Source: an uncultured Pseudomonadota bacterium (GTDB lineage: Bacteria; Myxococcota_A; Bradymonadia; Bradymonadales; Bradymonadaceae). Taken from it: a DNA stretch of 34,377 nucleotides. The translations under genes were made by a program, and so were the position numbers. How positions within the stretch are numbered: the first letter of the stretch is position 1; each line of letters opens with the position of its first letter. This document shows positions 27,291 through 34,377 of this stretch, one piece after another. Location: the NCBI GenBank assembly GCA_950059285.1, contig CATLTV010000037.1, positions 1 through 34,377 of the forward strand, given 5' to 3'. Below the pieces are notes generated by a model that saw only the letters and a list, made by a program, of their open reading frames with translations, was not told the origin of the DNA and ran no database searches.

Positions 27291-30200
27291 ATGCAGTTTG
27301 CTAACTCACAGGCGCTCTCCTGGCTTCTTGCTCTGATTCCATGCGCACTTGTGTTGATTGGTTACTTTGTCTGGAAGCGTCGACTTAAAGCCAGTCTTGG
27401 TCATACTCCAATGATTTCGGCGATGATGTCCGAGGTGTCCATCACGCGTCAGATCGCCTCGGGGATTGCTTCCCTGCTTGGTATCGCGTTGCTGATTGTG
27501 GCGCTGTTGCAACCTCAATGGGGACAGGCCGATCAGCTCGTCAGTCGCTCGGGTATTGATGTGGTCTTTGCGCTGGATCTTTCACGTTCAATGCTCGCTC
27601 AGGACGTGGCTCCATCGCGCCTTGATGCCGCCAAAAAAGAGATCTCCACCACGCTCAAGCAACTTGCAGGCGATCGCGCAGGTCTGGTTGTGTTCACTTC
27701 TGTCAGCTTTGCACAGTCACCGCTGACCAGTGATTATGGTGCGTTGCGGTTCTATTTGCGAAAGCTCAAACCAGGTCAGATGCCCATGGGGGGAACCTCT
27801 GTCGGGCGAGCCATCTTTGATGGTGTAGACCTGCTCATTGGGAATGATGAGAAGCGTGAGGATGGCTCTCCCACCATGAAGCGCGCCAAGAATCAAATTA
27901 TTGTGCTGATTACAGATGGTGAGGATCACGAATCAGATCCGATGGCTGCTGCACGTCAAGCTCATGATGAGAATATTCACATTGTGACCGTCGGCCTCGG
28001 GTCAGCAAAGGGAGAACGCATCCCAACTTATAATCAGGATGGTTCCATTTCTGGATATCAGCGCAATAGAAAAGGGGAGCTTGTGTACTCCAAGCTTGAT
28101 GCGTCCACGCTCAAGAAGATCGCGTCGGAGACAGGTGGCGTGTATATCCCATACAAGGGTGAAAACTCAGTGGCTTATGCGCTTGTGGATTACATCAACG
28201 CGCTCGAAAAAAGCGAGCTTGAGGCGATGATGAAGCAACACTACAAAGAGAGATTTTTTCTCTTTTTAATACCAGGGATTTTACTGCTTCTGGTGGGCTT
28301 CTTGCTTGGTGATCGCCGTCGTCCTCGCGCCAAACGTGTGGGCGCAGGTGGTGATGGCGAGGTGACCAAATACCTGCTCACCTCACTCATCCTGTGTGCA
28401 CCGCTGTTCACTGGCTGTGAAGAGGTTCTGATGCGCGAGGTGGAGAGTGTGAAGCAGGCTAACTCTCTGATCGAGAAAGGAAAACCAGAGGGTGCGCTCA
28501 AGCTCTACGATGAGGCAAGCGAAACCCTCCCTCCACTTCCAGAGCTTTCCTATAACAAGGGGCGCGCTCAGATGGAGCTTGACTCCGAGGTCGCGCTGGC
28601 TCAGGAAGCATTTGCCAAGGCGCTTGAAACCGACGATCCACACCTGCGCTTTGATGCGCTCTACAACCTCGGTCTGGCGCTCGCCAAGCAAGAGAAGTGG
28701 AAGGATGCTTATGAAACCTTCCAGCAGGCCCTTATGATTTATGTCACAAACCCCGAGTGGCAGGCGTCTGCAAAGTATCAGGATGCCGTGGTCAACATGG
28801 AGGTCGCATGGCAAAAGCTCTTCCCCCCATGTGCCACGCTTGAGGATGATAGTGAGGAGAATGATTCTCCTGAACAAGCCACCGCACTTGAAGAGATGAA
28901 GGTCGAAGATCGTACGCTCTGTGGTGGTGATGATGATTTTTATGTGATTCCTGTCGTGCCTGGTTCGCGTGTGACTATCAAGGCAACCTTTGAGGACCTG
29001 CGTGAGGTGCTTGATCCAGAGCGCGTGTTCTTGCCCAAGCAGGAAGACTTGCAGCTTGTGCTGACAGATCGCTCGGGGCAACGCATCATCGCTGTGGATC
29101 AGGGTGTGCGTGATGATGGTGACAAGAGCGCTAACATCACCTCATTCACATCAAAGCTTGGTCGACGCAGTCGCGTGAAACGTCAGGTGCTTGATCTTGT
29201 GGTGACTCCCGAGATGTTGGGGGAGGAGAGCTCCGAGATGCTCCTGAAGCTCAAGGCTGGGGATGAGCGCGAGTTCAAGTATGCGTTTGATGTGGAGGTG
29301 ATTCCGCCCTGTCTTGCGCTTGAAGATCAATTTGAACCCAACAATACACAATCTCAGGCCAAACCTCTTGAGGCGACCGCCAACAGCTTGCACTTCTGTC
29401 CAGGTGGTGATGACTGGTTCACATTTGATGTGGCTCAGGGGGATCATCTGTTTGTGGACCTCCAGACCCAGCAGGATATGGAGCTTGAGCGTCCTCCCGT
29501 GTTGGCATTTGAGGTGCGTGACGCCCGAGGAAAAGTGGTCAAGACAGGTGAGGCGGATGGTGGTTTTCTGACAGCCCAGCTCTGGCAAGCTGATGCTGAA
29601 CAGCGTTACTTTGTGCGCGTCTTTGATCCTTCCAAGGAAGGCGTGGAGCAAGGGCCTTATGCGCTGTCCCTTTATCACTACGGGGCATGTCCAGAGAGCA
29701 ACGATCGCTACGAGGATAACAATGATCCTCAGTCTGCAACTCAGCTTGATCCTCAAATTCAATCGCACCGATACTTGCGTATCTGTCCGAATGATCGAGA
29801 CTTTTTTACAGTCACATTGCCCGAGCCAAAGCAACAGTCTAACCCTGCTGCACCACAACCTGCTCCCACACAGGGGAAGCAGGCAGATGTCAAAAAACGT
29901 AACCTCTCCATGGCGTTAACGCCTGTGGTGTCGCCCATTTTCAAAGAGGTCGAGCCCAAAGAGGTCGCCAACGATGTGCCTCCTGATGCAGAGCTTCAAC
30001 CAAGACCGCTTGCCTTTGTGGTGCTTGATCCTTCCAATGGCGCGTTGCTTGCGCAAGGCAAACCCGAGGAGGTCGCACCTTCTGAGGACGCCACCAACAC
30101 CACTGCGAATGGTGGGGAGCCCGAGCAGCAGGAGCCCGCCTTGCCAGGTAAGTTAATCCTCAACCATGAGCTTGAAGCAGAGCAGGCTTTGCTTGGTGTG

Positions 30201-30644
30201 CAAGGGCCAGAACTCTTTTATCACCTCGACTCCATGAATCCTTCTGGTGGCCAGCAAAACCAGGATGATCAACAACAGGACTCCGACGATCAACAGGACT
30301 CGGAGAACCAGGACGATCAGCAACAGGAGCAGCAAGATGACGGCTCTGGTGAGGATGAAAACAAGGAGCAAGAACAGCAGGATGATGGCGATGGCAAGGA
30401 TGGTCAGGAAGAGGAGCAAGAAGAGCAGGAGAAAAAAGATGGTGAGCAGGATCAGCCTTCGGATGAAAAGTCCGAGGAAGAAGAGCAAAACCCATCCAAT
30501 CAACCACCTGAACAGATGGAAGAGGCCAAGCGAATGCAGCGTGTAGAGGATATCTTGCGTGCGTTGGAGGATAACGATGATAACTTCCAGATGCGCAAGG
30601 CGCTTGAGAACGCACCAGGCCGTTATATTGAGAAGAACTGGTGA
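27291..30644 (+). CDS. batB-batC: BatB-BatC fusion with PPC-like domains
   Basis: A 1117-residue fusion. Residues 1-345 are BatB: helices at 9-27 and 57-74, a vWA domain with DLSRSM (Asp96, Ser98, Ser100) and ITDGED, and a helix at 322-340. A second hydrophobic segment at 361-375 ends in FTGC (Cys376) and looks like a retained lipoprotein signal. TPR helices follow (about 385-510). Then come three modules of the pre-peptidase C-terminal type starting at 514, 674 and 800, each with a Cys, an ExN(N/D)-like stretch and C(x)GGDDxF or CPNDRDFF. A Gln/Glu/Asp-rich low-complexity tract spans about 985-1080, and the end (VEDILRALEDND to EKNW) is the typical BatC terminus. AAAGGA precedes the ATG. No frameshift is needed: the reading frame is open throughout. 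Confidence 0.9.
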   Translation: MQFANSQALSWLLALIPCALVLIGYFVWKRRLKASLGHTPMISAMMSEVSITRQIASGIASLLGIALLIVALLQPQWGQADQLVSRSGIDVVFALDLSRSMLAQDVAPSRLDAAKKEISTTLKQLAGDRAGLVVFTSVSFAQSPLTSDYGALRFYLRKLKPGQMPMGGTSVGRAIFDGVDLLIGNDEKREDGSPTMKRAKNQIIVLITDGEDHESDPMAAARQAHDENIHIVTVGLGSAKGERIPTYNQDGSISGYQRNRKGELVYSKLDASTLKKIASETGGVYIPYKGENSVAYALVDYINALEKSELEAMMKQHYKERFFLFLIPGILLLLVGFLLGDRRRPRAKRVGAGGDGEVTKYLLTSLILCAPLFTGCEEVLMREVESVKQANSLIEKGKPEGALKLYDEASETLPPLPELSYNKGRAQMELDSEVALAQEAFAKALETDDPHLRFDALYNLGLALAKQEKWKDAYETFQQALMIYVTNPEWQASAKYQDAVVNMEVAWQKLFPPCATLEDDSEENDSPEQATALEEMKVEDRTLCGGDDDFYVIPVVPGSRVTIKATFEDLREVLDPERVFLPKQEDLQLVLTDRSGQRIIAVDQGVRDDGDKSANITSFTSKLGRRSRVKRQVLDLVVTPEMLGEESSEMLLKLKAGDEREFKYAFDVEVIPPCLALEDQFEPNNTQSQAKPLEATANSLHFCPGGDDWFTFDVAQGDHLFVDLQTQQDMELERPPVLAFEVRDARGKVVKTGEADGGFLTAQLWQADAEQRYFVRVFDPSKEGVEQGPYALSLYHYGACPESNDRYEDNNDPQSATQLDPQIQSHRYLRICPNDRDFFTVTLPEPKQQSNPAAPQPAPTQGKQADVKKRNLSMALTPVVSPIFKEVEPKEVANDVPPDAELQPRPLAFVVLDPSNGALLAQGKPEEVAPSEDATNTTANGGEPEQQEPALPGKLILNHELEAEQALLGVQGPELFYHLDSMNPSGGQQNQDDQQQDSDDQQDSENQDDQQQEQQDDGSGEDENKEQEQQDDGDGKDGQEEEQEEQEKKDGEQDQPSDEKSEEEEQNPSNQPPEQMEEAKRMQRVEDILRALEDNDDNFQMRKALENAPGRYIEKNW

Positions 30645-30666
30645 GAGTTGTAGTGATAGATGATGT

Positions 30667-30684
30667 TGGACACATCAGTGTCCA
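30667..30684. repeat. Small hairpin between the two bat fusion genes
   Basis: Seven-base arms TGGACAC and GTGTCCA flank an ATCA tetraloop in the 62-bp gap between the genes. It lacks a U-run, so it is more likely a processing or stability element than a terminator. Confidence 0.4.
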
Positions 30685-30706
30685 GTGTTTGGAGTTGTGA
30701 ACGAGG

Positions 30707-33427
30707 ATGATGGATATGGATCGTATGTGGAGTGGAGCCAGTCAAAATACGTGTGTGAGGCTCCTGCTCATGACGAGTCTTTGTCTGACAGGACTGCTCA
30801 CCTCTTCGGATGTGGCAGCGCAGAAAGATGACAGCACAAAGGTCATCAGGATCAAGAATGGGCAGGATGTTGGTGGTGTTGAGATCAGCGCATCGATCAG
30901 CGATGCCGTGGTCGAGCTTGGCGATACATTTGAGTATGTATTGACTGTGTCTGCGCCAAGCTCCGCCAATGTACGTGTGCTTGAGCCTCCTGACTTCAGA
31001 CCATTCTCACAGGTGGGCAGCAACCAGAGCACGCAATGGATTCTTCGTAATGGCGTCTCGGAGCGCAACTTTACAATGATCTATCGACTGCGCACGCGAA
31101 GGCTCGGAAAAAAGATCAACATCGCGCCCCCCGTGATTCTTGTGGATAAGAAGAAGTTTTCGCCACAGGGTTTGGTGGTCAAGGTCGTAAAGCAAGGCGA
31201 GGGGCCAAAAAAAGGGCTCAAGGAGGGGAAAGACAAGTCTGTGTTTGTGGATGCGTCCATCTCACTTCAGCGCGATCCTTATGTAGGCGAGCAAATTGTG
31301 CTCCAGTATGATTTGATGGCCAATCCACGTAAGATTGAAGCTCAGCCAAGACCTCCAAGTGAGCCTAACCTTGATGATTTTTGGATCGAAGAACTTGATG
31401 ACCGCACGCTTGGTTCTCAGCGTGGTGTGCGTGTAGGTGGGCAATATTTCAAGCAAACATTGCTACGTCGTTATGCCATTTATCCGCTTGAAGCAGGTGA
31501 GGCGACGATCGATGCCATGACCGTGCCTATTGTGACGGGTGGTTTTATGCAGGCTCGCAAGGAGTTTGAACTTCAAAGCGAACCGATCACGTTGAACGTC
31601 AAGCCATTGCCTGAAGGTGCTCCCGAGGACTTTTATGAAGGCAACGTCGGAGACTGGGAGTTTCATGTCACCTCGGATAGGTTGCGCACCCGAGTTGGGC
31701 GAGCTGTGACTATTCGCATTTCTGCACGAGGAACGGGGCAGGCGTCACGAGTCAAGCTCCCCGAAATTGCCGAAAATGAGACACAGTATCGTCGCAGTGA
31801 TGTTGATGAGAACGTCGAGCACAAGACTCAGGGTGGGCAGGTCATCAGCGAGAAGTCAATTAGCTACTCCATCGTGCCTCTCAAGGAGGGCATGATCGAG
31901 ATTCCTGCGCTACGATTCTCTTACTTTGAGCCAAGCTCAGGCGAGTATCGTACAAAGCAACACGCAGCAATTAGAATTGAGGTTGGTGCAGGGGAGTTGC
32001 CACCCGAGCCTGTGAAGGAAGAGGATGCGGTGACACGCAAGGAGGCCAAGGATCAGGACGTCATGAGCGCGCTCAGAAGTGAGATTGCGCCGCTCCCTGA
32101 TTCAATGCAACCTCAAACGCTTGATGGTAAAAAGTTTTATCGATCAAATGTTTACAAGGGGATTGTGTTGGGTTTGCTCGCGTTGATGCTGGGGCTTTTG
32201 GTGCGACCGCTTGTGATGTTGTTCATGCGCCGCGAGAGTCCTGCAAAGCACAGGGCTCAGGTCTTGAAAGAGAGCCTTGGCATGTTGGAGCGTGCTTCTC
32301 AGGAGGAGAGCTACGAACTTGTTTATGAGGCGATCAAGCTGTACTGCTCCGATGCGCTCGGGATTTTAAAAGGTTACATTACACCAAAAGAGCTTCCCAA
32401 ACGCCTCAAGTCTATTGGCATCTCGTCAGAGCTTTCCGATGCGTTGTCAGACATTTTGAAGGAGAGCTATTCAGCGAGGTATTCACGCTCTGCTGAAGTG
32501 GAGCGATCTGCAAAGGAACTGTCTTTGGAAGCGAACAAGGTCTTGAAGGCGATCCACAAGGAGGTTGCTCCCTTGCTCAAGCAGGCGTCCAAAGCGGGTA
32601 AGGTTGCGACGATGCTTCTTGTCGTGGGTCTTTGTGGCCAGACACCGTGGTTGGTGGCGACTGCGCATGCGCAGTCGCCACCAACCACGGTGTCTGGCGA
32701 TATCGCCAGAGCCGAGACACTTCACAAGGAACACAAGTGGGAAGAGGCAAAGGCCGCCTGGGATGCGTTGAGTAAGAAATATCCCATGGATGCTGACCTT
32801 CATTATGCGCTGGGCACGGCATGTCTTCAGCTTGAGGAGCTTGGGTGCAGCGTGCTCGCCTTGGAGCGAGCCTTGTTGCTCGATCCTCGCCGCGAGGATG
32901 CCGAGAAAAACCTCGACGTGGCTCAACGTATGTTGCGTGTCAAAAAGATCGAGTCCTTGCGAGGACGAAGTCAGGTGATTGAAGGTAGCGAGGACTTTTT
33001 CTGGTGGGATATCGCGCGCAAGGTTGATCCTGCTGTGATGTCCATTCTGTTGTTGATTAGCACTGTGATTGTGATTCTGGCGTTGCTTATTCAGCCTCGT
33101 CTCTCCGAGGGGACACCTCGTGACCTTTTAAGGGCTGTAGGTGGTCTTGCTCTGTTGGTGGTGATTGGTACAGGAGGAGCGCTTCTGTTCAGAGGTCAGG
33201 TGATTGATGGAACCGATGCAGTGGTGCTCACTGCCGAGTCACCAACCCTGAAGGAGGGACCCAGCGAGCACGCTGCCGAACGTGTGTATCGTTCACCAGT
33301 TGTGCCTGGTATGCGCTTTATCAAGCTTGAGGAGCGGACGGGCTGGGTCAAGCTCAAGCTACCTGATGGCTCTGGTGGTTGGGTTACATCGACCATGGTC
33401 GATGATTTGTCCGTGACATCAAAGTAG
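30707..33427 (+). CDS. batD-batE: BatD-BatE fusion (oxygen tolerance domain, TPR, SH3-like)
   Basis: A 906-residue fusion. Residues 1-40 are a signal peptide (...SDVAAQ). BatD-type beta domains fill about 50-430, with a membrane helix at 484-507 and a cytosolic helical domain to about 630. A second hydrophobic stretch at 633-656 ending AHA|Q looks like the signal peptide of BatE. TPR helices (665-740), two membrane helices (777-796, 807-828) and an SH3-like domain (838-900, GMRFIKLEERTGWVKLKL) complete BatE. Alternating helices place the TPR and SH3 parts in the periplasm. A GAGG motif best fits the third ATG (30716), so the first three residues may not be translated. A 62-bp perfect palindrome lies inside the frame over codons 644-664. 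The last codons form half of a terminator stem. Confidence 0.88.
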   Translation: MMDMDRMWSGASQNTCVRLLLMTSLCLTGLLTSSDVAAQKDDSTKVIRIKNGQDVGGVEISASISDAVVELGDTFEYVLTVSAPSSANVRVLEPPDFRPFSQVGSNQSTQWILRNGVSERNFTMIYRLRTRRLGKKINIAPPVILVDKKKFSPQGLVVKVVKQGEGPKKGLKEGKDKSVFVDASISLQRDPYVGEQIVLQYDLMANPRKIEAQPRPPSEPNLDDFWIEELDDRTLGSQRGVRVGGQYFKQTLLRRYAIYPLEAGEATIDAMTVPIVTGGFMQARKEFELQSEPITLNVKPLPEGAPEDFYEGNVGDWEFHVTSDRLRTRVGRAVTIRISARGTGQASRVKLPEIAENETQYRRSDVDENVEHKTQGGQVISEKSISYSIVPLKEGMIEIPALRFSYFEPSSGEYRTKQHAAIRIEVGAGELPPEPVKEEDAVTRKEAKDQDVMSALRSEIAPLPDSMQPQTLDGKKFYRSNVYKGIVLGLLALMLGLLVRPLVMLFMRRESPAKHRAQVLKESLGMLERASQEESYELVYEAIKLYCSDALGILKGYITPKELPKRLKSIGISSELSDALSDILKESYSARYSRSAEVERSAKELSLEANKVLKAIHKEVAPLLKQASKAGKVATMLLVVGLCGQTPWLVATAHAQSPPTTVSGDIARAETLHKEHKWEEAKAAWDALSKKYPMDADLHYALGTACLQLEELGCSVLALERALLLDPRREDAEKNLDVAQRMLRVKKIESLRGRSQVIEGSEDFFWWDIARKVDPAVMSILLLISTVIVILALLIQPRLSEGTPRDLLRAVGGLALLVVIGTGGALLFRGQVIDGTDAVVLTAESPTLKEGPSEHAAERVYRSPVVPGMRFIKLEERTGWVKLKLPDGSGGWVTSTMVDDLSVTSK
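32558..32575 (+). promoter_or_regulatory. Possible internal start for BatE inside the fusion
   Basis: AAGGAGG at 32558-32564 lies 8 nt before an in-frame TTG (32573) that opens a textbook signal peptide (Lys-rich start, then VATMLLVVGLCG, cut after AHA). A separate BatE of about 284 residues could be made here. Lys-Glu codons also give AAGGAG by chance. Confidence 0.4.
32637..32698. repeat. 62-bp perfect palindrome within coding sequence
   Basis: Thirty-one base pairs on each side of the centre (between 32667 and 32668) are perfectly complementary with no loop. It encodes residues 644-664 of the BatD-BatE protein. Its central 24 bp match the terminator palindrome at 18993-19056 at 20 positions. 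Confidence 0.97.
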
Positions 33428-33489
33428 AGACAAAGAGGGCGAAGTATTGCGCAGCAAAACCCCACCCTCTCTGTCTCTACTTTGATGTC
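33415..33489. terminator. Bidirectional terminator overlapping both stop codons
   Basis: Twenty-five-base arms with a single mismatch (33433 against 33471) and a 25-nt loop span the ends of two convergent genes. The stem includes the final coding bases and stop of each gene, which is why both proteins end in TSK. U residues are few, so termination may be rho-assisted. Confidence 0.7.
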
Positions 33490-34226
33490 TGTTGATAGAG
33501 GTGTGTGATGGCCTGCGAGATGTATGTCGCAAGCTCTTCTCCATGTGTGTTGATGTTTTTTTGAAAGCGTTCATCCTGAACGTAGATCAGCGCGAGGCCC
33601 TGATGGATTTCAGGTGTGCAGGTATAGAAGTAGTTTGAAATAAGCTCCCTGTGTTGGAGCGCAAGGCGTGTTGCGCGAGGGTCATCAGGAGGCGTGTTGT
33701 TTTGTTTTAGCGTATTGAACGCGTCGTAGAGCGTGGCATGTTCCTGTTGAATCTTTTGCCAGTCCTCGGGTGTGTACTTTTGTGTGCGTCGCGAGGACTC
33801 TTTGTATGCAGAGGTGTGGCCCCAGGTGTGTTGTGTCTCTTCTTCGTGGAGTGAGGCATCAAAGCCGTTGAACATATCTTTGGACTCCATGGTAACTCCT
33901 TGTTGGTGTGCTTGAATGGTCTGGTTGAGGGTTTGCAAGATGGTGTTGATGTGTTGCTTTCTTTCAGTCAGAGCGAGGCGCAATTTGAGCAAGGCATCAA
34001 GCTTGTTGTAGTCAGGGTCATCGAGGATCGATGCGATCTCATGAAGTGAAAAGCCAAGCTCTCTGTAGAACATAACATCTTGTAAACGTTCTATATTTGG
34101 TTGCGTATAAACTCTGTAATCGTTCTCTGCGCGAGAGGGGCAAACAAGGCCAATCGCGTCATAGTGGCGTAATGTCCGTGGTGTAAGTCCCGTGAGAGTT
34201 GCGACCTCTTTTGTTGTCCATGTCAT
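33477..34226 (-). CDS. MerR-family regulator with TipAS drug-sensing domain
   Basis: A 249-residue regulator, close to the 250 or so of TipAL and Mta. The winged-helix MerR domain occupies residues 1-70 (TTKEVATLTGLTPRTLRHYDAIGL, with YRVYTQPNIERLQ), a coiled-coil dimer helix about 75-110 and the TipAS effector domain about 115-245 (MFNGFD, HTWGHTSAYKESSRRTQKYTPEDW, then HRELISNYFYTCTPEIHQGLALIYVQDERF). TipAS domains bind bulky antibiotics such as thiopeptides, and the protein then activates promoters with overlong spacers, usually its own and an efflux pump's. AAGGAG lies 4 nt before the ATG. The upstream control region is at the right edge of the window; no target gene is visible. Confidence 0.93.
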   Translation of the reverse strand: MTWTTKEVATLTGLTPRTLRHYDAIGLVCPSRAENDYRVYTQPNIERLQDVMFYRELGFSLHEIASILDDPDYNKLDALLKLRLALTERKQHINTILQTLNQTIQAHQQGVTMESKDMFNGFDASLHEEETQHTWGHTSAYKESSRRTQKYTPEDWQKIQQEHATLYDAFNTLKQNNTPPDDPRATRLALQHRELISNYFYTCTPEIHQGLALIYVQDERFQKNINTHGEELATYISQAITHLYQQTSK

Positions 34227-34286
34227 GGTTCTCCTTGTGTGTAAGAAATGTGTGGCCTCGTTGGCCAGTGATTCTTGTATGAGGGG

Positions 34287-34299
34287 TGACGTGGCGTCA
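34287..34299. promoter_or_regulatory. Inverted repeat TGACG-TGG-CGTCA upstream of merR-type gene
   Basis: A 13-bp inverted repeat lies about 60 bp before the regulator's start codon, where MerR proteins bind between -35 and -10. No clear hexamers flank it at the expected spacing. Confidence 0.3.
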
Positions 34300-34315
34300 G
34301 GCTCAAGAGTGTTTT

Positions 34316-34346
34316 GAGCTTTTAAAAATAAAATTTTTAAAAGCTC
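34316..34346. repeat. AT-rich hairpin near right edge
   Basis: Fourteen-base arms GAGCTTTTAAAAAT and ATTTTTAAAAGCTC flank an AAA loop. It may be the terminator of a gene beyond the edge or a regulatory site for the MerR-type gene. Confidence 0.45.
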
Positions 34347-34377
34347 TTCAAAGACACGAGGCGATCACGGGGCGAGG

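Noticed and set aside
28330-28420. Frameshift or stop creating an artificial BatB-BatC fusion
   Set aside because: The frame is open and codon use is even across the junction; both parts keep their normal motifs in one frame.

Overview
The window reads as chromosome of a Gram-negative, complex-lifestyle bacterium, most likely a deltaproteobacterial / Myxococcota- or Bradymonadales-type lineage. This is an inference from gene content: eukaryotic-like Ser/Thr kinases, FHA and vWA proteins, an OmpA-like protein with thrombospondin type-3 calcium repeats, an RCC1/collagen-like surface protein, long TPR proteins and a complete Bat (aerotolerance) locus. No rRNA, tRNA, CRISPR array, insertion sequence or phage gene was seen.

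Layout. (1) 59-832 (-): B12/PLP-dependent lysine 5,6-aminomutase beta subunit, divergent from 972-1433 (+), a CYTH triphosphate tunnel enzyme. (2) 1563-6326 (+): a small TPR-like protein and a 1432-residue TPR protein, meeting a membrane fatty-acid-hydroxylase-type enzyme (6328-6858, -) tail to tail. (3) 6859-7477: AT-rich gene-free DNA with a 16-bp palindrome next to a perfect TATAAT. (4) 7478-14674 (-): a phospho-signalling island of six genes, in transcription order a degenerate nucleotidyltransferase-like protein, a TIGR04222-like membrane protein, a membrane-anchored Ser/Thr kinase, a cytosolic vWA protein, a zinc-ribbon/FHA protein and a soluble Ser/Thr kinase. (5) 14843-18976 (+): two exported envelope proteins, RCC1/collagen-like and OmpA/TSP3. 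(6) 19093-19830 (+): RNase HI with an N-terminal extension. (7) 20012-33427 (+): MoxR ATPase, SDR dehydrogenase, (an opposite-strand lipase lipoprotein), DUF58, a Bat-locus membrane protein, BatA, a BatB-BatC fusion and a BatD-BatE fusion. (8) 33477-34226 (-): MerR/TipAS drug-sensing regulator.

How the parts fit. MoxR, DUF58 and BatA-E are expected to form one membrane/periplasmic assembly in which the MoxR AAA+ ATPase acts on vWA proteins. Here BatB is fused in frame to BatC and BatD to BatE, and each junction still holds what looks like the signal sequence of the downstream partner, which would now serve as an internal membrane crossing. The 7.5-14.7 kb island pairs two kinases with a phosphothreonine reader (FHA) and a metal-binding vWA scaffold, with no PP2C phosphatase in the window.

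The most unusual DNA-level feature is a set of very long, nearly loop-free palindromes: 42 bp at 17287-17328, 64 bp at 18993-19056, 77 bp with a 3-nt loop at 21891-21967, and 62 bp at 32637-32698. Three lie at gene 3' ends, as terminators would. The fourth lies inside the BatD-BatE reading frame, exactly over the embedded signal peptide. The 64-bp and 62-bp palindromes share 20 of their 24 central bases.
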